A DNA stretch of 64,000 nt, taken from the NCBI RefSeq assembly GCF_005116665.1, contig NZ_SWCJ01000010.1, forward strand, positions 62,001 through 126,000, given 5' to 3'. The position numbers were made by a program, and so were the translations under genes. Numbering within the stretch: position 1 is the first letter of the stretch; each line of letters opens with the position of its first letter. Source of the stretch: Ferrimonas aestuarii. GTDB lineage: Bacteria > Pseudomonadota > Gammaproteobacteria > Enterobacterales > Shewanellaceae. This document shows, in pieces, positions 53,823-63,620 of the stretch. Under the pieces are notes generated by a model, which was not told the DNA's origin, did not search any database, and worked only from the letters and a program-made list of their open reading frames with translations.

Positions 53823-54809
53823 ATGACAAGTAACATTGGCGTGTTGCTGGTTAACCTCGGCACCCCCGAGGCTCCAACGGAATCGGCGGTTCGCGCCTTC
53901 TTAAAACAGTTCTTAAGTGACCCTCGGGTGGTGGATCTGCCTCGCTGGCAGTGGTTACCCATCCTTAACGGCATTATTCTGCGTTTTCGTCCGAAGAAGG
54001 TGGCTAAGGCTTATCAATCTATCTGGCAGGAGCAGGGCTCACCGTTGATGAGCATCTCTTTGCAGCAGCGTGATGCTCTTGAAACGCGTTTGAGCGAGGT
54101 GATGGGCATGGATGTGCCCGTTGAGCTGGGCATGACCTATGGCAAGCCATCGATGCGCCACGGCATCGATGCGCTGACTGCCAAAGGCTGTGAGCGCATT
54201 GTGGTGCTGCCGCTGTTCCCGCAGTTCTCCTGCTCGACCACTGGGGCGGTGTTTGATGCCTTAGCCGCGGAATTTGCCACCATGCGAACCTTCCCCCACA
54301 CCCGTTTGGTGCGTGATTACCATAATCATGACGGCTACATCGGTGCGCTGGCGTCCAGTGTGGAGCGACACTGGCATGAGCATGGCCGAGGCCAAAAGCT
54401 GCTGATGTCATTCCACGGCGTGCCTAAGCGTTATGTGGATGAAGGCGACATCTACCAGCATCAGTGTTTGGAGACCGCTCGTTTGGTGGCGGAAAAGCTG
54501 CAGTTGTCACAAGGGCAGTGGATGGCCTGTTTCCAGAGCCGTTTCGGTAAAGAGGAGTGGTTGACTCCCTACACCGACGAAACCTTGGAAGCGCTGCCGA
54601 AACAAGGGGTGTCGAAAATTGACATCATCTCACCGGCGTTTTCCGTTGATTGCTTAGAGACACTGGAAGAGATCGCCATTGAAGGCAAAGAGGAGTTTTT
54701 GGAAGCGGGCGGCGAGTCCTATCAGTTTATTCCTTGCCTAAACGCTGGAGCCGACCACATCGATATGATGGTGGACCTGGTGAAAACAGAGGTTCAGGGC
54801 TGGCAGTAA
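53823..54809 (+). CDS. hemH: Ferrochelatase
   Basis: A 328-aa enzyme inserting Fe2+ into protoporphyrin IX, the last step of haem synthesis. Seen: GVLLVNLGTPEAPTESAVR, FLSDPRVVDLPR, YGKPSMRHGIDAL, LPLFPQFSCSTTGAVFDAL, LLMSFHGVPKRYVDEGD with the catalytic His (about residue 196) and FQSRFGKEEWLTPYT. The C-terminus has no iron-sulfur cluster Cys set. Conserved neighbour of adk. Confidence 0.97.
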   Translation: MTSNIGVLLVNLGTPEAPTESAVRAFLKQFLSDPRVVDLPRWQWLPILNGIILRFRPKKVAKAYQSIWQEQGSPLMSISLQQRDALETRLSEVMGMDVPVELGMTYGKPSMRHGIDALTAKGCERIVVLPLFPQFSCSTTGAVFDALAAEFATMRTFPHTRLVRDYHNHDGYIGALASSVERHWHEHGRGQKLLMSFHGVPKRYVDEGDIYQHQCLETARLVAEKLQLSQGQWMACFQSRFGKEEWLTPYTDETLEALPKQGVSKIDIISPAFSVDCLETLEEIAIEGKEEFLEAGGESYQFIPCLNAGADHIDMMVDLVKTEVQGWQ

Positions 54810-54836
54810 CCCGCCCTCTGAGACAAACATCGCATT

Positions 54837-54864
54837 AAGGCCGCACAAAGTATTGTGCGGCCTT
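54837..54864 (+). terminator. Hairpin terminator after hemH
   Basis: Perfect 12-bp stem AAGGCCGCACAA/TTGTGCGGCCTT with a 4-base loop; the following T tract is interrupted (TCTATTT). Probable terminator. Confidence 0.75.
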
Positions 54865-55121
54865 TCTATTTACTACTGACTTTTTAATTCCCCGTTATAA
54901 ACACTGGTATCGCTTTGGTTGCAGTGATAAAATTCCGCGCCAAATCGGCTGGGGTACCTTGGCCGTATTCGGGCTGATATCAGTTCCAATGAGGCAAGTG
55001 GTTCACGGCAATGAACTTAAGCTTTACTGGAATTGATATGACTTACCAGGGCGCACCAAGGTGCGGGGTGAGAGCTACAATGCATGGATGTTTACTCTTT
55101 TTTTGCCGTGGTTGATGCGCA

Positions 55122-56423
55122 ATGAAATTTCCTGGCCAACGTAAGTCGAAGCACTACTTTCCGGTAGAGGCTCGCGACCCTCTAACCAATGAACTGAATC
55201 CCGTTATTCGTCCTAAGAACGTCCACATTACTGGAATTGACCAAACTCTGGTGGATATTGAAGCCAAAGTGGACGACGAGTTCATTGCTCGCCATGGCTT
55301 GCGCAAAGGCAACTCGATGTTGATCGATGATGCCACCGCTCATGCGCTTTATGATGAACTGAAAAGCGCGCAGTTGGTCTCCAATGAGTTTGCCGGTGGC
55401 ACCATTGGCAACACCCTTCACAACTACTCCACCCTGGCGGATGACCGTTCGGTACTGTTTGGGGTGATGAGCCGCAATATTTTGATTGGCAGCTACGCCT
55501 ATCGTTATCTGTGCAACACCTCTTCACGGGTGGATCTGGACCATCTTGAGCCAGTTGAAGGCCCAATTGGTCGCTGTTTTACCCTGATCAGTGAGTGTGG
55601 CGAGCGTACTTTCGCCATCTCTAAAGGGGCGATGGATAAGTTGACGCCTGAGTACATCGATCAGAAGTTGGTGCAGCGGGGCGCAGCTCTGGTGCTGACC
55701 GCTTATCTGATGCGAGCCGGTGGTGACCCTATTACCGATGCGGCCATGCGTGCCATTGAGTATGCCAAAGCCGCCAACGTCCCAGTGGTATTGACCTTAG
55801 GCACCCGCTTCCTGATTGAAGAAGACCCTGAGTACTGGCAGAAGTTTATTGCTGAGCACGTTACCGTGTTGGCGATGAACGAAGAGGAAGCGGAAGCGTT
55901 GACTGGGGATGCCGATATTCTCAGTGCTTGCGATAAGGCGCTGGAGTGGTGCGATCTGGTGCTGCTGACCGCAGGAGCGTCTGGCTTGTACATGGCCGGT
56001 TACACCGATGAAGAGGTGAAGCGCGAAACTTCTCACACTCTGTTACCTGGCTCCATCCCTGAGTTCAATCGCTTTGAGTTCTCTCGTCCGATGACCAAGA
56101 GTGACTGTGATAAGCCATTGAAGGTGTTCTCTCACATTGCCCCATTCATGGGTGGTCCTGAGAAGATCAGCAATACCAATGGCGCTGGTGATGGCGCGTT
56201 GTCGGCGCTTCTGCACGACATGGCGGCCAACCATTATCATAAGATTAATCTGCCGACCTCTTCCAAGCACAGCTACCAAGGGCTGTGTTACTCCTCGTTT
56301 GCGCAGATCTGTAAGTACGCCAACCGAGTGAGCTATGAGGTTCTGGCTCAGCATTCCCCGCGTTTGTCTCGTGGCTTACCAGAGCGTGAAGACAGCCTCG
56401 AAGAGGCCTACTGGGAACGTTAA
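55122..56423 (+). CDS. gsk: Inosine-guanosine kinase
   Basis: A 433-aa PfkB/ribokinase-family nucleoside kinase that phosphorylates inosine and guanosine for purine salvage. The PfkB signature NTNGAGDGALSALLHD (about residue 347) contains the catalytic Asp. Other segments: NEFAGGTIGNTLHNYSTLADD and AMNEEEAEALTGD. Length agrees with Gsk. The gap of 257 bases upstream has no gene or recognised riboswitch, only a small hairpin (GCACC/GGTGC near 55056). Confidence 0.95.
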   Translation: MKFPGQRKSKHYFPVEARDPLTNELNPVIRPKNVHITGIDQTLVDIEAKVDDEFIARHGLRKGNSMLIDDATAHALYDELKSAQLVSNEFAGGTIGNTLHNYSTLADDRSVLFGVMSRNILIGSYAYRYLCNTSSRVDLDHLEPVEGPIGRCFTLISECGERTFAISKGAMDKLTPEYIDQKLVQRGAALVLTAYLMRAGGDPITDAAMRAIEYAKAANVPVVLTLGTRFLIEEDPEYWQKFIAEHVTVLAMNEEEAEALTGDADILSACDKALEWCDLVLLTAGASGLYMAGYTDEEVKRETSHTLLPGSIPEFNRFEFSRPMTKSDCDKPLKVFSHIAPFMGGPEKISNTNGAGDGALSALLHDMAANHYHKINLPTSSKHSYQGLCYSSFAQICKYANRVSYEVLAQHSPRLSRGLPEREDSLEEAYWER

Positions 56424-56440
56424 GAGCTAACTTTTGATTA

Positions 56441-56468
56441 ATACCCTGACTTGTCAGGGTATTTTTTT
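56441..56468 (+). terminator. Intrinsic terminator after gsk
   Basis: Perfect 10-bp stem ATACCCTGAC/GTCAGGGTAT with a 2-base loop followed by T7. Confidence 0.92.
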
Positions 56469-56678
56469 GTTTGTTTTTTGCCATGCCTCATTTAGGTTTT
56501 CTCTAAATCCCGTCGTTATGTTCATGTGTTCTTTATCAAAGCTAACACCCTGTTTTTGATGTTGTGTGCAATGAGCCAACTTGTTTGTTTCTTGAGCTTA
56601 ATTAAGCCAAATCCGGTGCTGTGGTTTTTTTATTCAAAGGCGAACAGTACAATTTGGACCTCACAATAGGAGGCCTGA

Positions 56679-57359
56679 ATGAAACGAGTTTTAGTGGTTT
56701 TGGCAGCGATGATGTTGTCCGCCTGTTCCAGTACGGCAGTGGTGGATGAAAAGCCGGTGATGTTTGAATCTTTTGATGATTTTCGTCCCGGGCCGGACGG
56801 CGGAGTCGACAGAGTGTGGGCGAATGAGCGCTACAAAACCCGCAAACAGTTCGATGACGAGTTGAGCCAATACAACGACGTTCGCTTGGATCGAGTTTGG
56901 GTCGTGGTGGATGAGAGTAATCCTCTTAGTGACGATCAGGTAGAGGCGTTGACTCACTACCTAACAGATGCGTTGGAACAGCGGATGGCGGACCATGTGA
57001 AAGCGCATCCACAAAAGCAGGCTTCGGATCCTAAGAAAACCCTTAGCCTCAGTTTGGCCATCACCAACATCGAAACGCCGAATCCGATTCTGGCGGTCAC
57101 CAGTTCGGTTTTACCCTTTGGTTATGGCATCTCTAACTTGGCCAAGGTGACCACCGGCGAATACACCAATGTGGGGTCGGCAACCATTGAGTTGTTGGCG
57201 CGTGATGGCGACAGCGGCGAAGCACTTTTTGCGGCAATCGATCATCGCCAAGGGGACAAAGATTTCGGCGAAATCATTGATAGTGTTGATGATATTAAAG
57301 ACGCCATCGACTGGTGGGTTGATCGCATCGTGATCAGCATCTTTTCGAAAATCGAATAA
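56679..57359 (+). CDS. DUF3313 family lipoprotein
   Basis: A 226-aa lipoprotein with signal MKRVLVVLAAMMLSAC; lipobox LSAC places the lipid on Cys16. The following Ser favours outer-membrane sorting. The conserved C-terminal block (SVLPFGYGISNLAKVTTGEY, GSATIELLARDGDSGEALFA) matches DUF3313 proteins, of unknown function. A good AGGAGG site precedes the ATG. Single-gene unit. Confidence 0.82.
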   Translation: MKRVLVVLAAMMLSACSSTAVVDEKPVMFESFDDFRPGPDGGVDRVWANERYKTRKQFDDELSQYNDVRLDRVWVVVDESNPLSDDQVEALTHYLTDALEQRMADHVKAHPQKQASDPKKTLSLSLAITNIETPNPILAVTSSVLPFGYGISNLAKVTTGEYTNVGSATIELLARDGDSGEALFAAIDHRQGDKDFGEIIDSVDDIKDAIDWWVDRIVISIFSKIE

Positions 57360-57512
57360 AAGTTGATGCTGGTTGTGTTTTTTTAGCGTTTACTGTTGTT
57401 TAATGACGAAACTTGGCTGAACGGATTTTAGCCGAGCATGAAAAATAATTATTAAAAAGGCGCTGTCAGTCGGATGACACACCGACTCTGATGGCTAGAT
57501 AAACTGATTTTG

Positions 57513-57535
57513 AAAGGGGGACTTCTGCCCCCTTT
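57513..57535 (+). promoter_or_regulatory. GC hairpin 24 bases before the chemoreceptor start
   Basis: AAAGGGGG and CCCCCTTT form an 8-bp stem with a 7-base loop. Without a real T-run it is a weak terminator at best; it could also influence translation of the chemoreceptor. Confidence 0.35.
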
Positions 57536-57559
57536 GTCGTCACTTCGGGGTCACAAAAC

Positions 57560-58945
57560 ATGCAAGAAGTTGCCTTTCGTTGGGTGGATAAGTATCTGAT
57601 TCACCTCAGTCTTAAGCAAAAATTCCTGATTCTCTTCTTTATGCCTGTCGTTGCATTTATCTTCGGCGGCATGGTGTTGATGAGTGAAGGGGAACGCTTG
57701 GCTAACACCACTTTAGCATCGAACCAAACCGCCATTGAAGCGCTGACCGTTGGTCAGGAGTTAGGCTTATCTGAAGCCAGCCGTCTGCTCGCTGGCAGTG
57801 ACTATATGGCAATCGCCGATGCTTCCGCTGCGGGCTATCACATTGAAGCCAAAACACGCTCATTTGATCTGTTCAATATTGAGCTTTGGAAGCTGGCCAC
57901 TCAAATCACCATGGCGCTACTGACGTTGGTGATCGCCTACTACATCATGACCTTTATTGGTGGTGCAATGTATGCGACCTATCAAGCGTTAGAAAATCTG
58001 GCTGATGGTAAGTTAAAGCAGCGCCTTAACTACATTCCTGTAAAAGATGAGTTCAGTTTGCTGGCGGTAACCATCGACCGAGTGACCGAGCGTGAGCAGA
58101 ATCTGGTGCTGGAGATGCGCAACGCGGTGGAACTGCTTGAGAAAATTGGCGGCGAGTTGACCACCATGACTGAACAATCTGAGCATTTGGCCGAGCAGCA
58201 GCAAGTACAGTTGGACAGTCTGGCCGGTGCCAGCGTGGAGATGGAGCACTCCATTCGAGAGGTGGCTTCCCATGCTTCGGAATCGTCTACCCAAACACAA
58301 ACTGCAGCGACGGCGTCCTCCGAAGGTCAGCAGAAGGTTGAGCAAACTCGCGCTTCCATTGCCACCTTGGGTGAGGCCAGCCGTCAGGCTCAATTCGCCT
58401 GTGAGAGCCTGGATAAAAGCAGCATTGAGATTGGCAACGTATTGACCACCATCAACGCCATTTCGGAACAAACCAACTTACTGGCGCTGAATGCGGCCAT
58501 CGAGGCCGCTCGAGCCGGCGAACAAGGTCGAGGCTTTGCGGTGGTTGCCGATGAGGTCAGAACCTTAGCCAGCAGTACTCAGGAAGCCACCGTAGAGATT
58601 CAGGGAATGGTGGAGGGCCTTCAGCTGCACAGTAAGTCTTTGGTGGACACAACCAACTCCACTGTGGCCACGGCCAAAGAGAGTGAAGAGTTTATGTCGG
58701 TGGTCAGTTCAGACATTGCTCAGATCAGCACCCTAAACGTTAGCATCTCCGATCGCAGTGCCGAGATTGCCACCGCGGCGGAGCAACAGGGCAGTGTTGC
58801 CGCCGAGATTGCCGCGAGTTTGGAGAAGGTTCGAGCTCAATCCGGCGAGGTGGTCGATATGATCCGCGACTCCTCTGCCAACCTAAATCGCATTAATGAG
58901 CAGGCGCGAGTTATCGATGGGTTGATCAAAGAGCTTGATGCCTAG
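57560..58945 (+). CDS. Methyl-accepting chemotaxis protein
   Basis: A 461-aa membrane chemoreceptor. TM1 is at about 23-43 ([19 protein letters not shown]), a short periplasmic part of about 70 residues follows, then TM2 at about 114-136 and a HAMP-like segment ([18 protein letters not shown]). The signalling tip [20 protein letters not shown] and [15 protein letters not shown] (about 300-330) is intact. The periplasmic part is too short for a Cache or four-helix sensor, so it may sense membrane state, bind a partner, or detect a small signal. No CheW-binding pentapeptide tail was seen. Confidence 0.95.
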   Translation: MQEVAFRWVDKYLIHLSLKQKFLILFFMPVVAFIFGGMVLMSEGERLANTTLASNQTAIEALTVGQELGLSEASRLLAGSDYMAIADASAAGYHIEAKTRSFDLFNIELWKLATQITMALLTLVIAYYIMTFIGGAMYATYQALENLADGKLKQRLNYIPVKDEFSLLAVTIDRVTEREQNLVLEMRNAVELLEKIGGELTTMTEQSEHLAEQQQVQLDSLAGASVEMEHSIREVASHASESSTQTQTAATASSEGQQKVEQTRASIATLGEASRQAQFACESLDKSSIEIGNVLTTINAISEQTNLLALNAAIEAARAGEQGRGFAVVADEVRTLASSTQEATVEIQGMVEGLQLHSKSLVDTTNSTVATAKESEEFMSVVSSDIAQISTLNVSISDRSAEIATAAEQQGSVAAEIAASLEKVRAQSGEVVDMIRDSSANLNRINEQARVIDGLIKELDA

Positions 58946-58964
58946 CGAACGCCACTGAAACTGG

Positions 58965-58988
58965 GGCCAGCGCATGCTGGCCTTTTTT
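58965..58988 (+). terminator. Intrinsic terminator after the chemoreceptor
   Basis: Perfect 7-bp stem GGCCAGC/GCTGGCC with a 4-base loop and T6. Confidence 0.9.
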
Positions 58989-59024
58989 ATTTCTCTGATT
59001 CATAAAGAAGTTATTAATTGCCAT

Positions 59025-59270
59025 TAGGGTCTGTTTATCTTTGGTGATGAAATTTTGGTCTAGGATAACGGCTTTTAATCAAGGAAAACGATTGATAGCA
59101 TAGTGATTCTACGTTGAAGTCGTTTGACGCAGAGTAAAAGCTGTTAGTCAGACCCCTTTGGGCGCCGAGAAACCCATTGTTTACTTTCTAATTTGGCACA
59201 AGCGGTTAGATTCAGAACAAAAAGACCAGTTGGTGGCGCAAAAATAAGCATGAAAGGTCAACAGACCCTA
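59025..59270. mobile_element. MITE-like non-coding element with terminal inverted repeats
   Basis: A 246-bp segment bounded by TAGGGTCTGTT on the left and AACAGACCCTA on the right: an 11-bp perfect terminal inverted repeat that extends imperfectly to 18 bp (16 matches). No transposase frame is inside. Ends with TA are compatible with TA-target insertion. The body contains no gene. It sits between a terminator and pldA and may carry part of the pldA promoter. Assignment is structural; no family name can be given without a search. Confidence 0.6.
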
Positions 59271-59336
59271 GATTACTAGCGAATCGGATTTTGCTAAGCT
59301 AAACCTGTTCACTTTCTTGGCAATGGATTGATATCA

Positions 59337-60356
59337 ATGATCTCTTGGATGACTTTGGCGCTTGCGTCGCAACTGACCTCAGCAGAACAGCAGTGTTTGT
59401 TGTTGGCGTTAGAGGAAGCACAATCAACCACTACGGTGGCGGAACTCAAAGCCTTGTGCCGGGGGGAGTTAGCGTCGAGATCCGAAACCAATGAGTTATC
59501 GGCTCAGGAGCCGGATCCAGAGGTTCGGGCTGAGCTTCAGGAGCAGGACAACCCCATCCTAGCTCGATATCAGCAGGAGCGATTGGGGGAGCGCAGCGAT
59601 TTCAGCTTGACCGCGCATCACAATAACTACGTATTGCCATACACCTACAACGACTCTCCCAATCAGGCGCCGTTTGATCCTGAGCAGCTGCCGGTGCAGC
59701 GCAACGAAATTAAGTTCCAATTTAGCTTTAAGCTGCCTCTAACGGTGCCGCTGTGGGACGACACCGGTCGGTTGTATTTTGCTTACACCAATAGGAGTTG
59801 GTGGCAGGCCTATAACAGCGATCACTCAGCCCCGTTTCGCGAGACCAACCATGAGCCGGAGATATTCTGGGCACAAAAGCTGGGATGGCATTGGGGAGAG
59901 TGGTATATGCCTGCGGCGACCATCGGTCTAAATCACCAGTCCAATGGTCAAAATGGCGATCGCAGTCGCAGTTGGAATCGCTTGGTGGGCAGCGTAGTGT
60001 GGACCAATGACCCTTGGACCATTGGGCTTAGAGCATGGCACCGGTTTGCAGAGGATCCCAAAGAGTCGCCAACCGACTCCAAAGGGGATGATAATCCGGA
60101 CATCTCCGAATACTTAGGCCACAGCGAGCTGGGTATTATCTACAAGCATCAAGAGCACACTTTCATGGCCAAGCTGCGCAACAATTTGGACATTGACGAT
60201 AATCGCGGCGCGGTGGAGTTGGGCTGGACCTTCCCCATCGGTTATAAGGTGAAAGGGTACGTACAGTACTTCTACGGGTATGGCGAGAGTTTGATCGATT
60301 ATAACGTTAAGACCAACCGCATCGGCATTGGCCTTGAGATGACGCCTTATCTGTAA
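59337..60356 (+). CDS. pldA: Outer-membrane phospholipase A
   Basis: A 339-aa outer-membrane beta-barrel lipase that hydrolyses phospholipids mislocalised to the outer leaflet. The catalytic His and Ser are in LNHQSNGQNGDRSRSWNRL (about residue 200), matching the NHxSNG...RSWNR motif of OMPLA. The N-terminus has a hydrophobic signal (MISWMTLALASQLTSA), then an about 70-residue extension before the barrel. Barrel ends with IGIGLEMTPYL. Start at ATG 59337; a TTG three codons upstream is an alternative. Confidence 0.93.
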   Translation: MISWMTLALASQLTSAEQQCLLLALEEAQSTTTVAELKALCRGELASRSETNELSAQEPDPEVRAELQEQDNPILARYQQERLGERSDFSLTAHHNNYVLPYTYNDSPNQAPFDPEQLPVQRNEIKFQFSFKLPLTVPLWDDTGRLYFAYTNRSWWQAYNSDHSAPFRETNHEPEIFWAQKLGWHWGEWYMPAATIGLNHQSNGQNGDRSRSWNRLVGSVVWTNDPWTIGLRAWHRFAEDPKESPTDSKGDDNPDISEYLGHSELGIIYKHQEHTFMAKLRNNLDIDDNRGAVELGWTFPIGYKVKGYVQYFYGYGESLIDYNVKTNRIGIGLEMTPYL

Positions 60357-60476
60357 TGCTGATTAAATGAGGGGGCGACCAAGGTTGTGCGCCGAGTCAT
60401 GGTGTCAATTAACCTGCTTAATGCCGCTGCTAGCGGCTATAAACAGAGTTGAATTGATATCATCAGTGCAGTTTTG

Positions 60477-60504
60477 AAAACGGGCTCTCAAGAGCCCGTT
60501 TTTT
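60477..60504. terminator. Bidirectional terminator between pldA and the RND pump gene
   Basis: Perfect 12-bp stem AAAACGGGCTCT/AGAGCCCGTTTT with a 2-base loop (CA), A-rich on the left and T-rich on the right, between convergent genes. Confidence 0.9.
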
Positions 60505-60509
60505 ATGCC

Positions 60510-63500
60510 TTAGTTTGTCTCGGTCGCCAGCCCTCCTTGTGGTTTGAGGTTACGAGCCTCGCCAAAGTCGGTGTCAAGGTCAGTGGTCGTTTGGGTCTCT
60601 TTGGCGATGGTTAAATAGACGCACGGCAGTACAAACAGCAGCAGTAGTGTGCCGACAACCATGCCGCCCACTAGGGTGATGCCAATGCTGTTGCGGGCAG
60701 CTGCACCTGCGCCGGTAACCAGTACCAGCGGGAAGTGCCCCAGTACGGTGGCGAAGGTGGTGATCATAATGGCGCGAAGTCGGGTTTGTGCTGCTTGGCG
60801 TATCGCGTCGAGCTTTCTTAATCCTTGGTTTTGCAGCTCTTTGGCGAACTCCACCACCAAAATGGCGTTGCGGGCATTGAGTGCCACCAGAGTGACTAAG
60901 CCGATTTGAGCATAGATGTTCATGGTGGTTAGGCTTAAGAAGCTAAAACTTAAGGCGCCGCTCAGTGCCAGAGGCACCGAGCCCAGCAGCACAATCCAAG
61001 GCAAGCGGAAGCTGTTGAATTGCACCGTAAGCAGCAGGTACACCATCACTAAGGCAGCCCCAAGCACAGACAATAAGCTGCTGCCTTCGTTTCGAAGTTG
61101 ACGGGACACGCCAGCATAATCCACCTGATAGTGAGCAGGAAGCAGCTCGTTAGCGGCTTGCTCTAGTGCGGTGAGCGCCATGTCGTTGGTGACTCCCGGT
61201 ACGATTCCTCCTTGAATGCGGAATGAGCGCTGCTGGTTAAATTTGCCCAGGGTTTTCGGCCCCACCTCCTCTTTGAGGGTGGCGATGGCACTCAAGGGAA
61301 TCCACTCGCCTCGCTCATTGACCAGAGTTTGATCCAACAGATCTTCTGGGTTTAGGCGGCTGCCATTGTCCAGCAGGGTGATCACGCGGTAGGCCTTGCC
61401 ATCGCGGTCGAAGCGGTTGACGAACTGTTCTGAGTTCATCGCTTTAAGCTGATCGCTGACGCTTTGCATGGTCAGTCCCAGATCCGCCAAATGGTCACTA
61501 TCAAACTGCAGTCGTGATTGTGGCAAGTTCACCTTGAGGTCGGTGGTGACGAACATAAATAGGCCACTTTCGTAAGCCGCGGCAAGCAGTTGGTAAGCGT
61601 AGGCTTCCATGCTTTGATAGTCGTCCGCGCTTTGCACGACGAGCTCCACATCAAACTGTCCGGCAGTCGGCAGAGCAGGGTGCAGTACTGGCAGCACACT
61701 GAGACCAGGAATGCTGCGAAGGCGCTGGTAGATCTGCGGTAGCATCTCATGGTCGCTTTGGCTTCGCTCATCGAAATCTAACAAGCTGATGCCCCCAAAT
61801 CCGGAATTGGGCGTAAGCACCTGCCAGATGCTTTCATTTCCCTCCACCGATGCCAATACGTCCACCACTTGATTCATCTGCGCGTTTGTATAATCGATGG
61901 AAGCGTGAGCCGGTGCCTCAACAATCAGCAACATGCCATTTTGATCTTCAGCCGGTGCCAGCTCTTTCTGAGACAGCAGATAAAAGGGCAGCATCATCAA
62001 GGCAAACAGCGTGGCTAGGGTCAACAACTGAGCTCGGTAGTTGAAGCAGCGATCGAGCACTCGACCATAACTGGCTTGTAGACGTTCGAACTGTTTATTG
62101 ACCCGAATGCTCAGTGGCGTTTGTCCCGCCTGATTCGAGCCCCCTTGGCTACGGAACACACGGGCGCTCAGGATCGGCGACAACGTCAACGCCACCACCC
62201 CAGAGATGGTTACGGCGCAGGCCAGAGTAAAGGCAAATTCGCGAAACAGATTGCCGGTTAAGCCACTTACAAAGCCGATGGGCAGGTAGACCACCACTAA
62301 GGTGAGGGTCATGGCAATAATCGGCCGCAGCAGCTCTTTGGAGCTGGAGAGCGCCGCTTCGATGGGGCGCTGCCCCTGACGAATATAACGGGCCACGTTT
62401 TCCGCCACCACAATGGCGTCGTCAACCACCAGACCCACAGACAGCACAATGGCGAGAATCGTCAGTAGATTCAAGGAAAAGCCCATGGCCCAGATCACCG
62501 CAATGGCACCAAGAATCGACAACGGGATGGTCACCAACGGCACGATGGCGGTGCGCAGTGAGCCCATTAAGGCCATCACCACGATGCCAACCACCACTAC
62601 GGTTTCCAGCAAGGTGATGACAATCTCTTCCAACGCTTGGCGCATGTAGGTTGTGCCATCGTAGGCAATGTTAATGGCAAGGCCGTGATCCAGAATGCCA
62701 TTAATCTGGTCGAGCATGGGGTAGAGATCATCACCGATGGCGATCTCATTGGCACCAGGCTGTGGCCACACCGCGATAAACACCTGTTGCTGTTTGTCGA
62801 CGCGGGTGGTTTCCGAGCCTGTACTTTCTCCCAGCTCAATCCGAGCGATGTCGCCAAGGCGCACCAGATTGCTGCCGTTGTTTAAGATGATGAGATCTCG
62901 AAAAGCCTGCGGTGTTTTGAGAAGGGAGTTACTCAATACGTTGATCTGCTGGCTGGTGTTTTCTGTTTTTCCTAAGGTTGCCAGCACGTTATTGGCCTCA
63001 AGCGCTTGCCACACTTGATGTGCGCCCATGTTGAGTGCCGTCAGTTTGATGGGGTCTAGCCAGATGCGCATGGCGGGATCTCGATCCCCATGAAGGCCGA
63101 TTCGTTGTACGCCATCGATGGCGGACAGCCGCGGAATCACCTGCCGTTTTAGGGCATCGGTGACTTCGGAGCGTGTCAGGTTGCCACTGTCTACAGCCAG
63201 ATAGAACACGGCGCCGGAGCGGTCGGCGCGCTGCACGGTGATGGCAGGGTCTTCTGCGCTCGCGGGAAACTCATAGCGGATCTGGTTTAGCTGTGAGGTC
63301 AGTTGCGCCAACGCCTCAGTGTTATCGGCGTTTTGCTGCAGCCACACGGTGACCAGACTCTGGCCAGCAGTGGTTTGCGAATCCACATAGTCGACACCGG
63401 GAACGGTCATTGCCACCCGCTCAATGGGATCGGTAATAAAGCCTTGAACCACATCGGCAGATGAGCCTTCAAAACGGGTGGTAACAACGAAAGAGGCGCT

Positions 63501-63614
63501 GTTTAATTCAGGAAATTGCAGCACCGGGATTTTGGTCAATGCCAAGATGCCACAGAGAATCAGCAACAGGGTGATGACCAGTGACAAAGCTGGCTTTCGA
63601 ATAAAGATGCTCAT
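60510..63614 (-). CDS. RND efflux pump, inner-membrane transporter (AcrB-like)
   Basis: A 1034-aa proton-driven efflux transporter of the HAE-1 (hydrophobic and amphiphilic) class. TM1 is at the N-terminus (LSLVITLLLILCGILAL). The proton-relay Asp pair is in LSVGLVVDDAIVVAENVARY (about residue 405), and two large periplasmic loops follow TM1 and TM7. NARNAILVVEFAKEL and GGMVVGTLLLLFVLPCVY mark the C-terminal half. It works with the adaptor encoded 6 bases upstream and a TolC-type channel not seen here. Substrate range is unknown. Confidence 0.95.
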   Translation of the reverse strand: MSIFIRKPALSLVITLLLILCGILALTKIPVLQFPELNSASFVVTTRFEGSSADVVQGFITDPIERVAMTVPGVDYVDSQTTAGQSLVTVWLQQNADNTEALAQLTSQLNQIRYEFPASAEDPAITVQRADRSGAVFYLAVDSGNLTRSEVTDALKRQVIPRLSAIDGVQRIGLHGDRDPAMRIWLDPIKLTALNMGAHQVWQALEANNVLATLGKTENTSQQINVLSNSLLKTPQAFRDLIILNNGSNLVRLGDIARIELGESTGSETTRVDKQQQVFIAVWPQPGANEIAIGDDLYPMLDQINGILDHGLAINIAYDGTTYMRQALEEIVITLLETVVVVGIVVMALMGSLRTAIVPLVTIPLSILGAIAVIWAMGFSLNLLTILAIVLSVGLVVDDAIVVAENVARYIRQGQRPIEAALSSSKELLRPIIAMTLTLVVVYLPIGFVSGLTGNLFREFAFTLACAVTISGVVALTLSPILSARVFRSQGGSNQAGQTPLSIRVNKQFERLQASYGRVLDRCFNYRAQLLTLATLFALMMLPFYLLSQKELAPAEDQNGMLLIVEAPAHASIDYTNAQMNQVVDVLASVEGNESIWQVLTPNSGFGGISLLDFDERSQSDHEMLPQIYQRLRSIPGLSVLPVLHPALPTAGQFDVELVVQSADDYQSMEAYAYQLLAAAYESGLFMFVTTDLKVNLPQSRLQFDSDHLADLGLTMQSVSDQLKAMNSEQFVNRFDRDGKAYRVITLLDNGSRLNPEDLLDQTLVNERGEWIPLSAIATLKEEVGPKTLGKFNQQRSFRIQGGIVPGVTNDMALTALEQAANELLPAHYQVDYAGVSRQLRNEGSSLLSVLGAALVMVYLLLTVQFNSFRLPWIVLLGSVPLALSGALSFSFLSLTTMNIYAQIGLVTLVALNARNAILVVEFAKELQNQGLRKLDAIRQAAQTRLRAIMITTFATVLGHFPLVLVTGAGAAARNSIGITLVGGMVVGTLLLLFVLPCVYLTIAKETQTTTDLDTDFGEARNLKPQGGLATETN

Positions 63615-63620
63615 CAGCGA

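Noticed and set aside
54865..55121. Purine riboswitch upstream of gsk
   Set aside because: No match to the conserved three-way junction of purine riboswitches could be seen; only a short hairpin.
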